Below are positions 11,962 to 25,074 of a stretch of 64,000 nt of DNA, one piece after another. The DNA comes from Guadua angustifolia (taxonomy: Eukaryota; Streptophyta; Magnoliopsida; Poales; Poaceae). Position 1 is the stretch's first letter, and each line of letters begins with the position of its first letter. The stretch spans positions 49,990,198-50,054,197 of the forward strand of contig CM070520.1 in the NCBI GenBank assembly GCA_036346375.1, written 5' to 3'. A model generated the notes under the pieces. That model was given only the letters and a program-made list of their open reading frames with translations. It was not told where the DNA came from and did not search any database. A program made the translations under genes and the position numbers.

Positions 11962-14223
11962 CTAGTCTTTGAGGCATGTTATTGCCTCAATCATCTCAGG
12001 TATGAGAGATAACCTTCTCGGCTCAAGTATCCTCCCCACCAAACTGAAAGTGGATTCCAACGAGTCCATAGACACCAGAACCGTAAGTACATCCCGTGCA
12101 AAATGGAATAGCATGGGGGTAAATACATTGGTTATTCTTCCACTACAAGAGCAAGCTGAGTTGATTTTTCTCATCCATGTTAAGATCTGTCTCCACGAAA
12201 GGCGTGTTGAGGTAGTGGTTGATCACTAACCCTGGATTCCATTACGACCTGCTCGACATCTCAGAAGACGAACTAGATGACTTGCCTTTCAACTTCTTCC
12301 AAATGCTTGAAACCATCTAATTGCCTCGTGCTTATTGCGTTGTTGAGGTAGATCTTCATGCTTCACTTTTGGTGCCAAACTTCTCGTAATATTTGTCAAA
12401 AACTCAGAAAAACTTGTTATAAACATGAGTATAGGCTTCAGAGAAATCAAGATCGAATGCCTTACCTATTCCCTCGAAGGCTACCGCAAGTCGGAAATTT
12501 TCTATAAGGATCCAAAATAGTAGCAAAATAGTACAGATGTGGAATAGCTTGAAAATATTTTAAAATTTTTTCTCCATTTGTTTTATAATGTGATGTAAAA
12601 TATAATTACCTCTATTTTCTTTCAAACATTTAGCAATAAGCTAAAGCCACTCGATGACTAAGAAAGAAGTTGGGTAGTACACACAGGATAATTGTTTAGT
12701 TGCATTTTAAAATTTTCTAAAAAATTATGAAAGTGACTAGCAATTTTCCAATCCTCTTTAGTAACTAATGCCTTACCATTATTGCAGTTGACGAAGATAG
12801 TAATAATATGCTCGTAGCCTTTACACCGCTGCAGTATAGTATAAGTTGAGTTCCATCTATCCTTCATATCAAGGTTGAATCTTTTTGATTTCTTATTGTT
12901 AGCCCTACAGTACTATGAGTACTGGGCAAAGCTTACAAGCAAATTTGTAGTAAAATCAATAGCACTGTGTATGCCCTCCAAACTATGTTTTATTACAACC
13001 AAACCTGCCTGCACAATGAAATTAATAATATGGCATGCATACACATCTTTGGTGAAGTACAAAACCTTCAATATAAGTCTCCAAGTGCAGTGAGAGATGC
13101 TCTATAGCTGTCGTGTTAGCTGATGCATTATCAAGAGTGATTGAAATAATTCTACTTTCTATTTTAAAGTCATTAATAACCTCAAGTATATGGGTAGCGA
13201 TATTTTCTTCGGTGTGTGACTCAGAGATTGTTCTAAACCCTATGACTCTTTTGTTTAGTACATACTCATCGTCTAGGTAATGCACAACAACACTAATATA
13301 GACTGCTCTTTGATGAGTGAAAGTCCATATATTTGATGTTAATGCAAATAAAAAACTAAGTGTCATGAATGTCTATTTTAATATTTCTAGTTTATTTGTA
13401 AATATTCTGTAAATGTCACGTGTAGTTGTTCTTCTACTAACATGTCAGTATTGCAGGTAAAAATCACATTGCACCATTCTCACAAAGTTAGAACTCTCAA
13501 CCATTCTAAGCGGAAGATCCTCCGTAACTATGTAACGTGCAATTTCATCTCTAGCTATGTCGGCAATGTATACCCATGTGCTTACAGAACCGTCAGTGTT
13601 GAAGTTGAGTCAGGTTCCACTGCGCCCTCGCGACCTCCATCCGGTCGATATCTTCCTCAAGCAATTCTCCGTGTGTCTCTTCAGATGACCTGTTCCACCA
13701 CATGCACGAGCAGATAGTTTAGATTGATAGTATTTGTAAATAGCATACACTGCCTCACGTTCAGATAGTTCAGATGACCTGTTCCACCACATGCACGAGC
13801 AGATAGTTTAGATTGATAATATTTGTAAATAGCATACACTACCTCACGTCCATCCACAATTTTGACGGTTTTGTCCATATGTTGCCAGCACCACGCCTGT
13901 CAACTGCCCGATATGGACGCTCATGCTGGCTGCATTGATATGTTAGGCTACGTGTTCGGTGTGGATACTGATGCCCATCTCGGATACACCGATGTAGCGA
14001 CATCCTCGTTCGGTGCATTCGAAATGTATGAAGCATTCTCGATGCCGTGCATGCCATCCAGATGATGGTCATCCATGCCGTAGTTTCCTATGCTGGGGGA
14101 GAGTTGGCGTAGATCGATCTCTTGATCTTGACAAGGGGGACTTGATGAGCGAGGGCATGCTCTCGTACTCTTGCTCTTGCAAAACATTTTATTTCGTAGT
14201 GGGAGAGCAAAAAAGGAAAGCAA
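11962..14223 (-). pseudogene. hAT-family transposase, decayed
   Basis: Fragments in order on the minus strand match a BED-type hAT transposase. An N-terminal acidic region lies at 14223-13950. A BED zinc finger follows at about 13900-13650 (IYKYYQSKLS, GTGHLKRH), where the usual CKYC cysteines are tyrosines. An RNase-H-like core piece at 13366-13022 has WTFTHQ and ITLDNASANT, a typical catalytic-Asp segment. Next comes RWNSTY at 12867-12658. The C-terminal dimerisation domain at 12174-11962 has LVSMDSLESTFSLVGRI and ends at a TAG. Frames change several times and an 89-bp duplication disrupts the BED region, so no full protein is made. The family mobilises DNA by cut and paste. It is probably the source of the element's own past mobility. 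Confidence 0.85.
13682..13855 (-). repeat. 89-bp tandem duplication inside the BED zinc finger
   Basis: CAGATGACCTGTTCCACCAC and its downstream sequence start at 13682 and again at 13771 with about three differences. The unit encodes the YYQSKLSARACGGTGHL segment. As 89 is not a multiple of three, the duplication shifts the frame. Confidence 0.85.
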
Positions 14224-14419
14224 TTAGAGAGAGATGTGCAAAATGTGCTGAGTAAAAATGGGTAAGAAAAGAGAGTGTGCGAGAGATGTCTTCGGACTGA
14301 ACAAATCATAGCCTTCGGGCTGATTTTATAGCGTAAAGATTGAAATGCTTGTTGCAAATTGAAATTAGGCACGCGCCTGCACGGGATGAAAATTAAACAG
14401 TAGCAGCTTTATGTCTTTC

Positions 14420-14620
14420 TATCACATTCTCTCTTTCCCATGATTCCCTCGAGTGTGAGCGTGTCCGTTCAAAATCACGCGGACAGGAGCGGGATGGAAT
14501 CGATCAATAACATCGCTGTCTCTCTTGCATTCCAAACTTCAAATACATCAGGCACATGATTTTCTTCCCGTGATTCCCTCGAGTGTGAGCATCCATTCAA
14601 AATCACGCGGTTGCATGCAT
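14420..14620. repeat. Direct repeat pair inside the hAT element
   Basis: TGATTCCCTCGAGTGTGAGC followed by CATTCAAAATCACGCGG occurs near 14440-14485 and 14570-14610. Function unknown; it lies upstream of the transposase remnant. Confidence 0.6.
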
Positions 14621-14799
14621 GCACACATAGAGCTCAAGCTACCTTCCAAAAGAGCATTGAATCATTACTAGCATATATAGAGCATGTAGTGCACAACAGA
14701 CGCTAGCTAACAAAGCCAAGAGCGATATATGATGAGAGAAACCATGGCTCTGTACTGAAAGCGGGATGCAATTGCTCAATCAAATCGCTGTCGCTTTTC

Positions 14800-15730
14800 C
14801 TTATTTTCGTGCATGTGAGTTTGTCTTTCTTTTTCCACGCCACTTTCTCTCTCTTTCCCGTGCGATCAAAGACCTCTCTCTTTTCTCTCTCTCCCGCGCC
14901 CCTCTCTCTCGCCCTTTTCTCTCGATGTCTCAATCCCGCACTCCCACCGAGACCCGCACTCCTCTCTCTCCCTTTTCTCTCTTCCCACCAACATGAGCGG
15001 CCATGCCCCCCTCTCTCTCCCGCTATCCCTCACTACACTCACTCGACTCGAGTGTCGAGTACTCAAGTCCTCTGACTCCCTTCGAGCTCCAAACCCTCCC
15101 CTCCCCTTGAGACGTCCACGGCTCTGTGCCTCTGCCTCCACGCGGCTGGCCCCAGCTCCCTCTGTCACCTCCCTCCACCACGGCAATGGAGGCGAGCAAG
15201 GCGAGTGCCAAGCAAGGCGAGCGGCCGTCGGGCCGAGGGAGGTGAGGGGAGGGGACCGGTAGTGGGGGCGAACGAGGCGGGTGACCCAGGGAGGTGAGTG
15301 GTCGCTACTTGGGAGGCGAGGCAGCCGTGAGACACAGTGGCTAAGGCGCAGCAAGGCGGCCGTGCATGTGGTGGGTGAGGTGCGGCGAGGCTGCCGCACG
15401 GGCGATGGGCGAGGAGGCGGAACACCGCGCGGCCAAGTGGGAGGAGGGAGGCGGAGCGCCACGTAGGAGGATGGAATCCGAGCTACCGTGCGTCGGCTCG
15501 GTGTGGCATCCCGTCGGCTCGGCAGCACGGCGACTTGAGAGACTAGCACGGGCCACAGAGGAGGCGGCAGCGTGGGCCACAGCAACGATAGGCGTACAAC
15601 GATGGCTACGGCAGCACGGCAATGGCTATGGCTCCCATGCCCTGACAGCTCGAATGCTTTCCTGTGGCTTGGCAGCACGGTGACGGTGCGGTGCCCTGGC
15701 CACACGACTGCTCCCAGGTAACCCCTATCC
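14800..15730 (-). other. GC-rich block inside the hAT element, open on the minus strand
   Basis: A CT-rich stretch (14820-15070) is followed by G-rich sequence to about 15730. The minus strand is open for 279 residues (14866-15705) but the product is Pro/Arg/Ser-rich low complexity and I recognise no domain. It sits 5-prime of the transposase remnant, so it could be the element's untranslated leader or captured host DNA. Confidence 0.4.
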
Positions 15731-16044
15731 CCCTCTCCGACATCCTTGCCGTGGTTGGTTGGAATGCCCTACCACGTGTCGTCGTGCCTTGCCACGGGCC
15801 CGCAGCTGTGCTGGGCGTGCCGTGGTTGTGCCAAACGTGCCCGTGCCCTGCGTGCTGCCGTCATGCTGAGCCATGCTGCCCACCGTGCTACGTTTTTCAT
15901 CAACCCGGCATAGCCTGAAGAACAATAATGGGCTAGCCTAGCACGGCCCACTTTGTGCTGGACCATGCTTTGTGTTGGCCAGCACTGCCGTGCCTTAGGC
16001 TGGCCAACAAAGGCACGGCCCAAGTGCCCACCTCTATGGCCTTA

Positions 16045-16912
16045 TCCACTGGTGCATCCACCGAATGAAAACCAGTTGAATGCATTTGAAGTCCGATCAA
16101 CTCTCTCTCTCGGTTGTTCACGTGAGTTCTACAACTCAAGTCTGGATGGAAGTTCAAGCCTTCATGGGCAAACAACTTCGATTGGTGTGGCTTCACGGGA
16201 GTAGCTTGCGAGCGAAGAGGCCGGCGCAGGCGAGCTGATGGCTGAAGGCTGAGGAGCACCGTGCGGGCGCGTTGACCGAGCTTGTGGGCTTCACGGGCTT
16301 ACGAAGGGAGCTCGGGCGGCTCGAAGTCCATGCAAATGCGATGCGTCACGCAGAGGCATAAAGCTGGGGCCAGTGACGATGGAGGCGCATGCATAGGCCT
16401 CACGAGTCAAGTGACACGGAGGCCAAAGTGCGCGCGCGGAGGCATGTCGCCCGAGATGAGCACAGGTGTAGACGAAACGCCAAGGCACGAAGGGCCTGCG
16501 GCAAAGGCCGCGCTGGTCGCCAGAAAGTCGATGAAGTGCGGCCGCGAGGCATGGTGGGCAGGCCAAGGACCGAGCGGGATGGCTGTGGCACTCTCGGAGA
16601 AGGCCCTTGGCCACAGGCTCCAGTGGCTGGAACGTTGCAAAGGAGGCACCGAGGGCCGACGCGCGGCAGGGGCAACCGATGTTGGAAGCGCGACGATCTG
16701 GACGAAGGTGTGGCTGCGTCTCGATGGAGCCAAAGGAGGAGGGCATGCGGAAGTCGAGATGGCTAATAATGATGTAGACCGATGGGAGGCGGACCCGCTG
16801 CGAAAGACAGGGCGACACGCGGAGGTGGAAAGCGACGAGTCGGTCGGAGTTGTGACCGAAGGTGGCGGGCAGCGTAGAGGTTGCATCGCGAAGGGCGGAG
16901 CCGGCCAAAGGT
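16045..16912. other. GC-rich repeat-derived sequence, no gene supported
   Basis: This is sequence to the right of the hAT element. A 211-residue plus-strand frame and overlapping minus-strand frames are all open, so none is convincing. The composition resembles the GC-rich core of the LTRs in this window. It appears to continue at 21606-21730, across the solo LTR. Confidence 0.45.
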
Positions 16913-19900
16913 TGTAACATCCCAAAATTTCAAATAATAAAAATAAAAATATAAAGTTTTGAAAAATGAAGTTAATAAAATTTTATTTAAAATTCAGAGG
17001 ATGAATTAAAATATTATCTTTCATCTCAATACCTTGAAATCCAACCTTAATCAAAGGATAACGTGCAAAATAACATTTCAAATCAATAAAAATATGAAAA
17101 TGAGTTGAAAATAAAATTTACTTTGAAATTTCATATAATAAAAATTTTCTTAAATTTTGGTTCTTAAGAAAATCTTTTATTTTGTTGATTTCAATCTCTC
17201 CTCAAAGCAAAACTTAACAAACAAAGAGAAATTTAATTTTTAAAAATATTTAAAAATATTTATTGATGCTTTTCTGAACTCAATGGATTTTATTGACATT
17301 CCCTAGATTTTCTTGAATTTTTCTACAATAGAAAATCCTTTTAGTATAAACTCAAATAATGGTTAAAGAAAAGAGAAAAGATTACAACAATAAAATAAAT
17401 AAAAATTTTATATAAAACCAGGAAAAATACAGATACTCATTTCTGAATTTCAAAATCTCATATCAAGCAATTATGCATGAAATGAAAGCCTATTAATATT
17501 TCTTGACTAGCAGCGAGAAAGATGTCAGAATTAAATGAAAATATTCCTTCATCATTTCGACCAAAAAGTTTTATATTATATTCATTATGGATCATTACAT
17601 CAACACTAAAAATATCAGGAAATAATAAATACATTGGTAATTATAAAAATTCAAAAATGAAAAGCTAAAAATCTGAAAATACAAATATCTGAATTTTAAT
17701 AAATAAAATACAAATAATATGAAACTGAAAATTTTACAGGAGAATAATATGCCCACAAATAATCTTTAAAAAGTTTTAGAAATAATTGATGAGATATAGA
17801 CTCATAGAAAATTTAAAAACAGAAAAACTGAAGTGTGTGCACAGTGCATTGACAGAATTTTTATAAATTCTACAGACATTATCTGAAGCTGAAAATTTTT
17901 CAGGATAATATTACTTATCCATAGTACACTCCATAAAATTTTCATTAAATTGACAACAAGATTGCTACCTGATTCCATGAACCAACTCAGCTCAATATCA
18001 TTGCCTACGCTTGGAAGAAGATAAGGCAGTTGTGTTTCAAATCAATAGAATAGTGCACATGCCCCACTTGATAGTCACTGAGTTCATCTTCTCTAGCAAT
18101 CCTCTACACTCCTCTCTGCCAAGGCAATTGAAAGCCCCATTAATTCTAGCTCAGAAATTTCTATCCTGCAATCCTCATCCTTGCCCATCTTTTGCCACGG
18201 CAAACTATCTCGTTGCAAATTTCTGCCACGGCAGCTGCTGTGGCCTGCTTCCTCTGCCAAGATGAGCTTCAAGCCAACAAATCCTTGCCACGACAGATCG
18301 CCGGCTATCCAATCCCTGCCAATTTGAGTAGCCATCAAATCAGGCACTAAATTACGACGTCTAGGGTGCATTCATGTTCACATTCGGCTTGCGCCTCCTT
18401 GGCAGCTCCTCAGCGCCAATCCGGTCTTTGCCTCGGCCATTTGTCCAGCGCCATGTTTACCTCTCCACTGTCAAAATACTACCATGGCAATCTTTTCTCA
18501 TCAATTTCGCTACCGCGGCAATCAATTCTCTGCCACGTTGAGCAATGGCATGACTCCAAGTCTCCTAGCCTAAGCACTTCATTGCCATACCTATGTAACC
18601 GCCGTTCCTGTGCTGTGATCATCATCTTGCGCCCAAGCACGCTGCAAAGCTACCTCCCTCTGCTGCTATGTGCAAGAAAGCCAGACTCCTCCACGAGGCA
18701 TTTTCAACCATAAATATTGGACCAAAGACTCGCAATGGTTCACACAACCTCATTAGCTCACCTCTGCTAGCCAAGCTTCAAATACCTACCGCCATCTCTG
18801 AATTTCTCCAAAACACCGAAAAGGGGAAGAACCAGAGCCGAACTCAATTAGACAACTCGGTAGGAAATTCTCTAATTTATTGCGCATAAACCATCCTAGT
18901 GCCCTCCTAAACTCATCCTGTAGCTCAATTTCTATTCTCATCGCCTGAAGCTCACCACCGCCGCCGCCTTCTTCTATAGATCCGACCACTCGGTGGCAGC
19001 TTGCTCCGAACGGCCTCTAACCAAAGTGAATCCAGAATATACAAAAATATTTTGAAAAAGAGAACCGGATGAATTTGAAATTTAAATTTAAAGAAAAGGC
19101 CTAAATATATGCTATGCACAAAAATTTTTCAAACAAATTCAAAATGGAATGAAATTAATTTTATAAAATCCATATACTTCCAAGAACTCCAAATATATAA
19201 AAATACTTGAATTTCAACTTTGTTTGAATCATTTCCTATTAAAGGTTAAAATCAATGCACTAAATATTCAAAAGGACAAAATTGGTACAACAGAAATCTA
19301 AAATGAACAAAATCGATGTTTAAATATTAATGTGTTAGTAGGACCCCAGAATATGTAAAAATGATGAACTTAACTTGAATTTTTTTTTCTGAAGAGAATA
19401 TGATCCAAGTGCAAAGATGTATATGTATGAATTCAAAATTGATTCATATGCAAAGTTAATTAAGGAATGAGTACTATTCACGTATATACATCATACAACA
19501 AATTGACTACAGTTTATAAGAATATATAATTTTAGCTTATTGAATTCGTAAGATAAGAAAAACTAATACATAAAAGAAACCATGCATCGCTCAAGTAGTT
19601 AATAATTTGAATATATACACTTAATTGACTAAAACACAAGAACATGAAATCAATCAACCCAAACCCTAAATCACGCCTATTTTCTATAGCAAGTCTTTAT
19701 TTGATTTATTGTCTGTCTTCTTTTTGCCCTTATTAAAGTTGGTTATTTGCTATATTTCCGTTGTACGACGTGTAGAACTCGACGTCATTAACTCCACCGT
19801 CAACACCGTCAGCTACGACCACGAGTTCGTCGTAAACGACAAATAAGCAAGGCAAGCACCCCATTGATCATATTGATCCTAGTATTTAATTTTCATTTTG

Positions 19901-20631
19901 TTTATCAAATTGTTTCATGCATGCACTTATTTTCTATAAATTCACTATTTTGTGGTATTGATAGATATACCTGTTAATTCATGGAACTTTCTTGATAAGT
20001 ATGGACATGTGAACCTTGATAAACAATAGAAAAGGGTTAGACAATACATAATGTTAACATGGGTATAAGCGATTACATATTATCCATGCTTAGCCATGCT
20101 TTAGAACCAATGTTGGATATGATCAGATCAAAATTGTTTCTTGAGAAATTAAAAATGTTGGCTATGACATGATGTCGCTTGTGGATATTTTGAATAAAAA
20201 CTCAAAATAAAACTATGGTTTAGATGCGAGCAATTATTGGCAATAGCCGGTTGTATATGGGTTGACTTGTACGTTGTGTAGGGGGAGATTATTACCCGTG
20301 TCGGATTAAGGACCGAGCTATGGCTTGCTTACAAACCAAGAAATCCGTACAACCACAAGTGTTGGTATGGGACAGCCTTAATCTATTAAGTTGCTTAAAT
20401 CTGGCTCTGTACATTGGTAGGCGGGAGTTAGTAGGAGCATTTAGGTTAGGCTTTCTTGTGAGGGGCTTCCACACCTCGATGTGGGTAAATGCATGTCGGT
20501 ACAATGGTGTATGCCTTGTTATGGGAAGAAATCTTTATTGTAGGGTACTGCTCATATTACCATTTCAAAAGACAAGGTATGTTTGCCATTCATGTTTCTT
20601 CCACATAGCAAAAGTTTAACGTCACTGGGCG

Positions 20632-20735
20632 AGTGCAAAGTCAGGTTTAGGTAATGTAACGGTTATGTTATGATCTCTCTGCACGAGTGCAAAGTCGAGT
20701 TTAGGTAATGTAACAGTTATGTTATGATTTCTCTG
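20632..20735 (+). repeat. Tandem duplication inside the solo LTR
   Basis: GAGTGCAAAGTC, GTTTAGGTAATGTAAC and GTTATGTTATGAT occur twice with a spacing of about 54 bases. Confidence 0.75.
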
Positions 20736-21069
20736 CGGCACACCAAAGGAAGTGTGTCAATTGTGCTGCACAAAGAGTTGATCATTTCTTGTGGGTAAAG
20801 TCATATACCTCTGTAGAGTGTAAATCTAATTAATTTACCACACCTACGGTCAAAAGCACTTGGTAATGTCATCGCATAGCTAGATGTTTTATAATTTTCA
20901 AAATGGGATGATTTTCACCTAATGTGCCTTGTTTTGGCAAAGATTATGGTTATGCCACGAGTTGGTAGAAAATTGGATATCTCAACACTCACGTCATGGA
21001 GGACTGTGAGTTGTTATTTATGCTCTACCGTTACTTTTATATCAATCAAACATGCTTTTACAAATTCTG

Positions 21070-21180
21070 TTTCTCAATTGCAACTTGTCTTACAAATTAA
21101 ATGTTGCTTTATGTTAATTAACTGTAGAATTGCAACTTGTCTTACAAATTAAATGTTGCTTTATGCAAATTAACTGTAGA
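21070..21180 (+). repeat. Tandem duplication of about 55 bp inside the solo LTR
   Basis: TTGCAACTTGTCTTACAAAT, AAATGTTGCTTTATG and ATTAACTGTAGAA occur twice, nearly identical. Confidence 0.8.
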
Positions 21181-21730
21181 AGCCTCTTTTGATATGACTT
21201 GCATTTATGCATTTGCAAATAATATCTTAAGTCTGCCTGAGTACGAAAGTACTCAACCTTACTTATTATGTTGTTTTAGGTAGATAAGACAATGAAGCTT
21301 CAAAGAATATCTTTTCGTCGCAGGTTACGGAAATTAGAAGTGAAACGATCTTTCTGGGGATTTGTCCCTTGTCAGTTGCCTGAGACTTGGATGGACACAC
21401 TGCAAGACTTTGCTTCTCCTGTGCTACGATTACATACTCTGAATTGTAAAATACATTGTATAATTAACTTCTGTTGTAATAAAATGATGTATGGTTGTGA
21501 TTCCAATTGTTGTAAATGTGCGTACTAACTACTGATCATGGGACTAGTACTGAATACACATTAGATTTCTATTTTTGCATTTATGTAAAAATGGGGGTCG
21601 CTACAAACGTCGGGCGTCGCCAGGTGGTTGGTGATTGTGGCGGGTCACCAAGGCAGCACGATGGTGAGTGCGGATCCGGCTGAGGAAGAAGGGCACCAGA
21701 TGACGTAGATCAGAATGTGCCGTGTGGTGC

Positions 21731-24347
21731 TGTAACATCCTGAAAATTCTGGAACAATAAAATGTAAACTTTAAATTTGAATGTTAATTTTTTTCCTGAG
21801 TTTCTTGATATTACATATTTTTATTTGGATTCCTTTTGGTTTCTGTGTTGTGAGAATAATCAAATAAAAGAGAAATGAGAGTAAGAAATGAGAAAAAGGT
21901 AAAATGGTAAAAGTAAAAATTTATAAAAAATTCCACCTAAACCCTAGGCCTGCAGGAAAATCATTTCTACCCACAAATAAATTTTTATGAACAAGAAGGA
22001 GACTTAATTATTGAAAAGACATTTGCTTTGACTAAAAACAGTGCAAGGTCAGATTTAATGAAAAATATTTAGACACCATCTCGATCTGCTAAAATTACCC
22101 TATTAACCACAAAGTGTTACCTACTCTCAGTAAAAATCTCAGAAATTTATCATGTCATATATCGTGAATAAAAATTCAAAAACAGAAACAAGAAAATCTG
22201 AATAATGGAGTGTCATAATTTTAATTAAATAATTAGTGAATATAATAACCTTAAAATTTTATGTGTGCACTATATACTTATTTCAAACTCTTATAAAAAG
22301 TTTAAAAATAAATAATATAATTTTAACCCTTAAATAAATCAAAATCCGAAAATGATATTTTGAGCAGATAATAATGTCAGAATTTTAATTAATTCTCTGT
22401 AGAACTTTTTTTACTCAAAGTTTTTACTGGAGATGGTAAATTGACTGGAGATCTTAATCAAAAATCCTTGACAAATTGGGCGGTGAATTGATGGCTGTTT
22501 TAATGCAAATACCAAGCTATTCGAGCTGACTTGCTACCTAATACGCCCCCGTCTTGCCAACGTGTGGGCCCGGCCACTGTGTTGACTCGGTGCACTGGCA
22601 ATCACTGGAAGAACTTTCTCTCACTGCCAATGGTCCTCGACCCCACATGTCAACGGTTGGCTTCCTTTTCCTCTCTTCTTCTCCTTCCTTTGAACCGAAG
22701 CCTTGTGCAGTCTGTTCGCCCGACCATCTCAGCCAAGTCACGAAACCACCGCACCGCCCCACGCCTGCCAAGATGACACGTTGAACCTCGATTCTCCTGT
22801 GCCATACCTCATCAATGCCCGGCCATTCCTTCACCTGTGTAAGCGTCGCATTATCTGGGCGAAGCCACACCGGGGGAGGTGACTTCTCTCGGCTATTTAA
22901 GCATAGACCTCACGCCCCTCTGGAGTTCTTCCGCCATCCACGATACAAGGTGCATGACACTTTCCCTCATTCCCCTTGCTTTCTCCTCACCCTGAGATCC
23001 CAATTCGTTCCCTTGCCACCATTACCGAGAAGCTCCAAGGTTAAATCCGGTTGCAATTCTTGTGACACAAAGGCCCAATTCCAAATTCCTTCCAGGTACA
23101 CCATCTGTGCCTCCTAGTGAGCAATAACCCTAAAAATCGGGTCCTCTCCTTGCAAAATTTCATCTCCACCATAGCCCGTTCTTCCCCGTGGCTGGCCACC
23201 GATGGCGAGACTCCTCGGTCAACCACCGCTCAAGAGAAACACTAAAAAGGAATCGCCGTAACCTGTAGAACCTCAATCCGTTACCCATCCGAGCTCCCGC
23301 GCTGTAATTCTTCCTCCCGGCCGTCGGCCATTGTCGCCGCCGCATGACCTCATCGTCAACTCACCTGAGAGCCTCTCTGCTTGAATCGGTACCATCACCA
23401 AATGCGCCCCACCGAGCTCTCTCTTCCCATGCAGTCGCCGTCGCTGGAGGATCGCTAGAAAGTCTTCGCCACCGCGCCCTAGTTGTCCCCCTGTTTTGCT
23501 TCACTTCTAGACGGGCCCCTTCTATCAACCACGTGAGAAGACCCAGTTCATTTGGTTGGTGCCTCCTCTATTGTGAAAACGTACTTCCAGTTTTTCAATA
23601 CATTTTCTAATCTGATTATTAATCAAACTACAATATCTTATGCAGTTTTAATTCAATATCGATGGAACAAATTTCTAACATTATATAAAATCATAAATAT
23701 CCTAAATATACAAAAATATTCAATTCTTGAGCTTGGAAAAATTATTTGAATTAAATATTGTTAATAACCTTAATATGGTCTTAATATTAAATCATGCACA
23801 ATAAGTCATAAAATAATAAAATAAATTTTATATGATTCTAAGATTAGGATGAATTCAAATATACAAAAACATTTAATTTTTGAGTTATTGAACAATTGTA
23901 AAATTAAAAATGAGAGAAACACACTATTATGGACTTTAAATAAAAACTATATACCATGAACCATAAAATGATAAAATAAATTCTTATATGTGACTCTAGC
24001 CCTAATATGTTCAAATATACAAAAATATTTAATTTATGAGCTATGTTTAAATTGCTTGCTTTGTAATCATTTGAAAAACCTTAATATGGCCATTAATAAA
24101 AATGAAAATATAATAGCTCAAAAATGATGAAATAATTTGTATGAAGTTTCGAAACAACAAGGACCCATGTATGTAAAAATATTTAAAATAGAACTTAGTT
24201 TACAATCTTTTAGTAAAATGAAATGCAACTTGCAACAATAAATAAATATATAATCCATCGTAATTAAAGTCAAAATAATGCAAAACTAACTTTAAAACAA
24301 TTCTAGGGTTGCACCCTTTTAGCACCGGAAAAATGAATAAAGAATCA
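21731..24347 (+). repeat. LTR fragment, same broad family as 16913
   Basis: It begins TGTAACATCCTG directly after the GC-rich sequence shared with 16045-16912, so two LTRs of similar start inserted about 120 bases apart. It has an AT-rich U3 and a C-rich segment at 22540-23530 with TATTTAA at 22894. It is interrupted at 24347 by the next solo LTR. Its own 3-prime end was not found. The open frames near 22531-23117 and 23344-23610 have no recognisable domains. Confidence 0.55.
22894..22900 (+). promoter_or_regulatory. Candidate TATA box of the LTR at 21731
   Basis: TATTTAA in the context CGGCTATTTAAGCATAG lies at the start of the CT-rich transcribed-looking part, about 1.16 kb into the LTR. 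Confidence 0.45.
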
Positions 24348-25074
24348 TGTAACACCCCGGAGCCCAAACGCGCCACGGATGCTACCAACCCTTTAAACTA
24401 TTAAGACCGACTTAGAAACTAAGCCACCGAAATTTACAAAATTTCGGCATGACCTCTCTAGAACAGAGGACATCCACTCAGCAGACAAAAGAATGATAAC
24501 AGTCATAATGTATCAACCACTCAAAATAGGAAGAGACATACTAGCAGGTCCTTAGTTAATCAATCAAATTCCCCAATAGAAGTTAAGAAACTCCAACACG
24601 ACAAACAACATAATACAACCTCATTAATTACATCCAGAATTATTGAATTTTTTAATAAATTGTTGGAGAACGAATTTGTGCACGTGATACTACTCCCAAC
24701 CAGACGAATCAGCTTCAAGGTACCTAAAACAGGAAGCAAACAAGTGTGAGTCCAAGACTCAGCAAAGTACAACAATAATAAAAAGGTAATGAATTCAACT
24801 GAAGTACTTGTAATCTAGAATTTAATATAGCCATTATTAAATGGAAATCAACCAATAGAAGAAGCAATACTAACTCCACTTACCACGACTAATTCGAAAA
24901 CATAACTAAATCTTACCCTCGCCTCAATAAGACATTTCCGGATGAGTCCACGCCTCAAACCTCAACCTGTTCTTCCCATTCTCATCAATCCCATTTATCA
25001 GTTGCAACACACAATGCAATGGAATGTATTTATGCTTTCATACTCAAGTGCACAAGACATACAAAAGAAGAATC

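Larger units (their letters stand above)
10907..16036 (-). mobile_element. Large hAT element (Dart-like) with a decayed transposase and a duplicated end
   Basis: The right end reads TAGAGGTGGGCACTTGGGCC inward from 16036. Two left ends exist: TAGAGGTAGGCG at 10907 and TAGAGGTGGGCG at 11186. The 8-bp sequence TGGCCTTA precedes both left ends (10899-10906 and 11178-11185) and follows the right end (16037-16044), so all three junctions carry the same target duplication. The core element is 11186-16036 (4851 bp). A minus-strand transposase remnant lies at 11962-14223. The GC-rich subterminal sequence matches the 787-bp element at 7511. Confidence 0.9.
16913..21605 (+). mobile_element. Solo LTR, 4.7 kb, Gypsy-type termini
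   Basis: It begins TGTAACATCCC and ends GGGGTCGCTACA, i.e. TG...CA. The flanks are AAGGT (16908-16912) and AACGT (21606-21610), a 5-bp target duplication with one mismatch. GC-rich flanking sequence resumes on the far side. The inside is AT-rich, with a C-rich segment at 18100-18700 and a CGACG-rich segment at 19770-19850. No gag or pol is present, so it arose by LTR-LTR recombination or the internal region is lost. The 4.7-kb length is long even for plant LTRs. Confidence 0.75.

Noticed and set aside
16282..16925. Open frames of 211 and 209 residues on opposite strands
   Set aside because: GC-rich sequence open in many frames, interrupted by a solo LTR, no recognisable motif.
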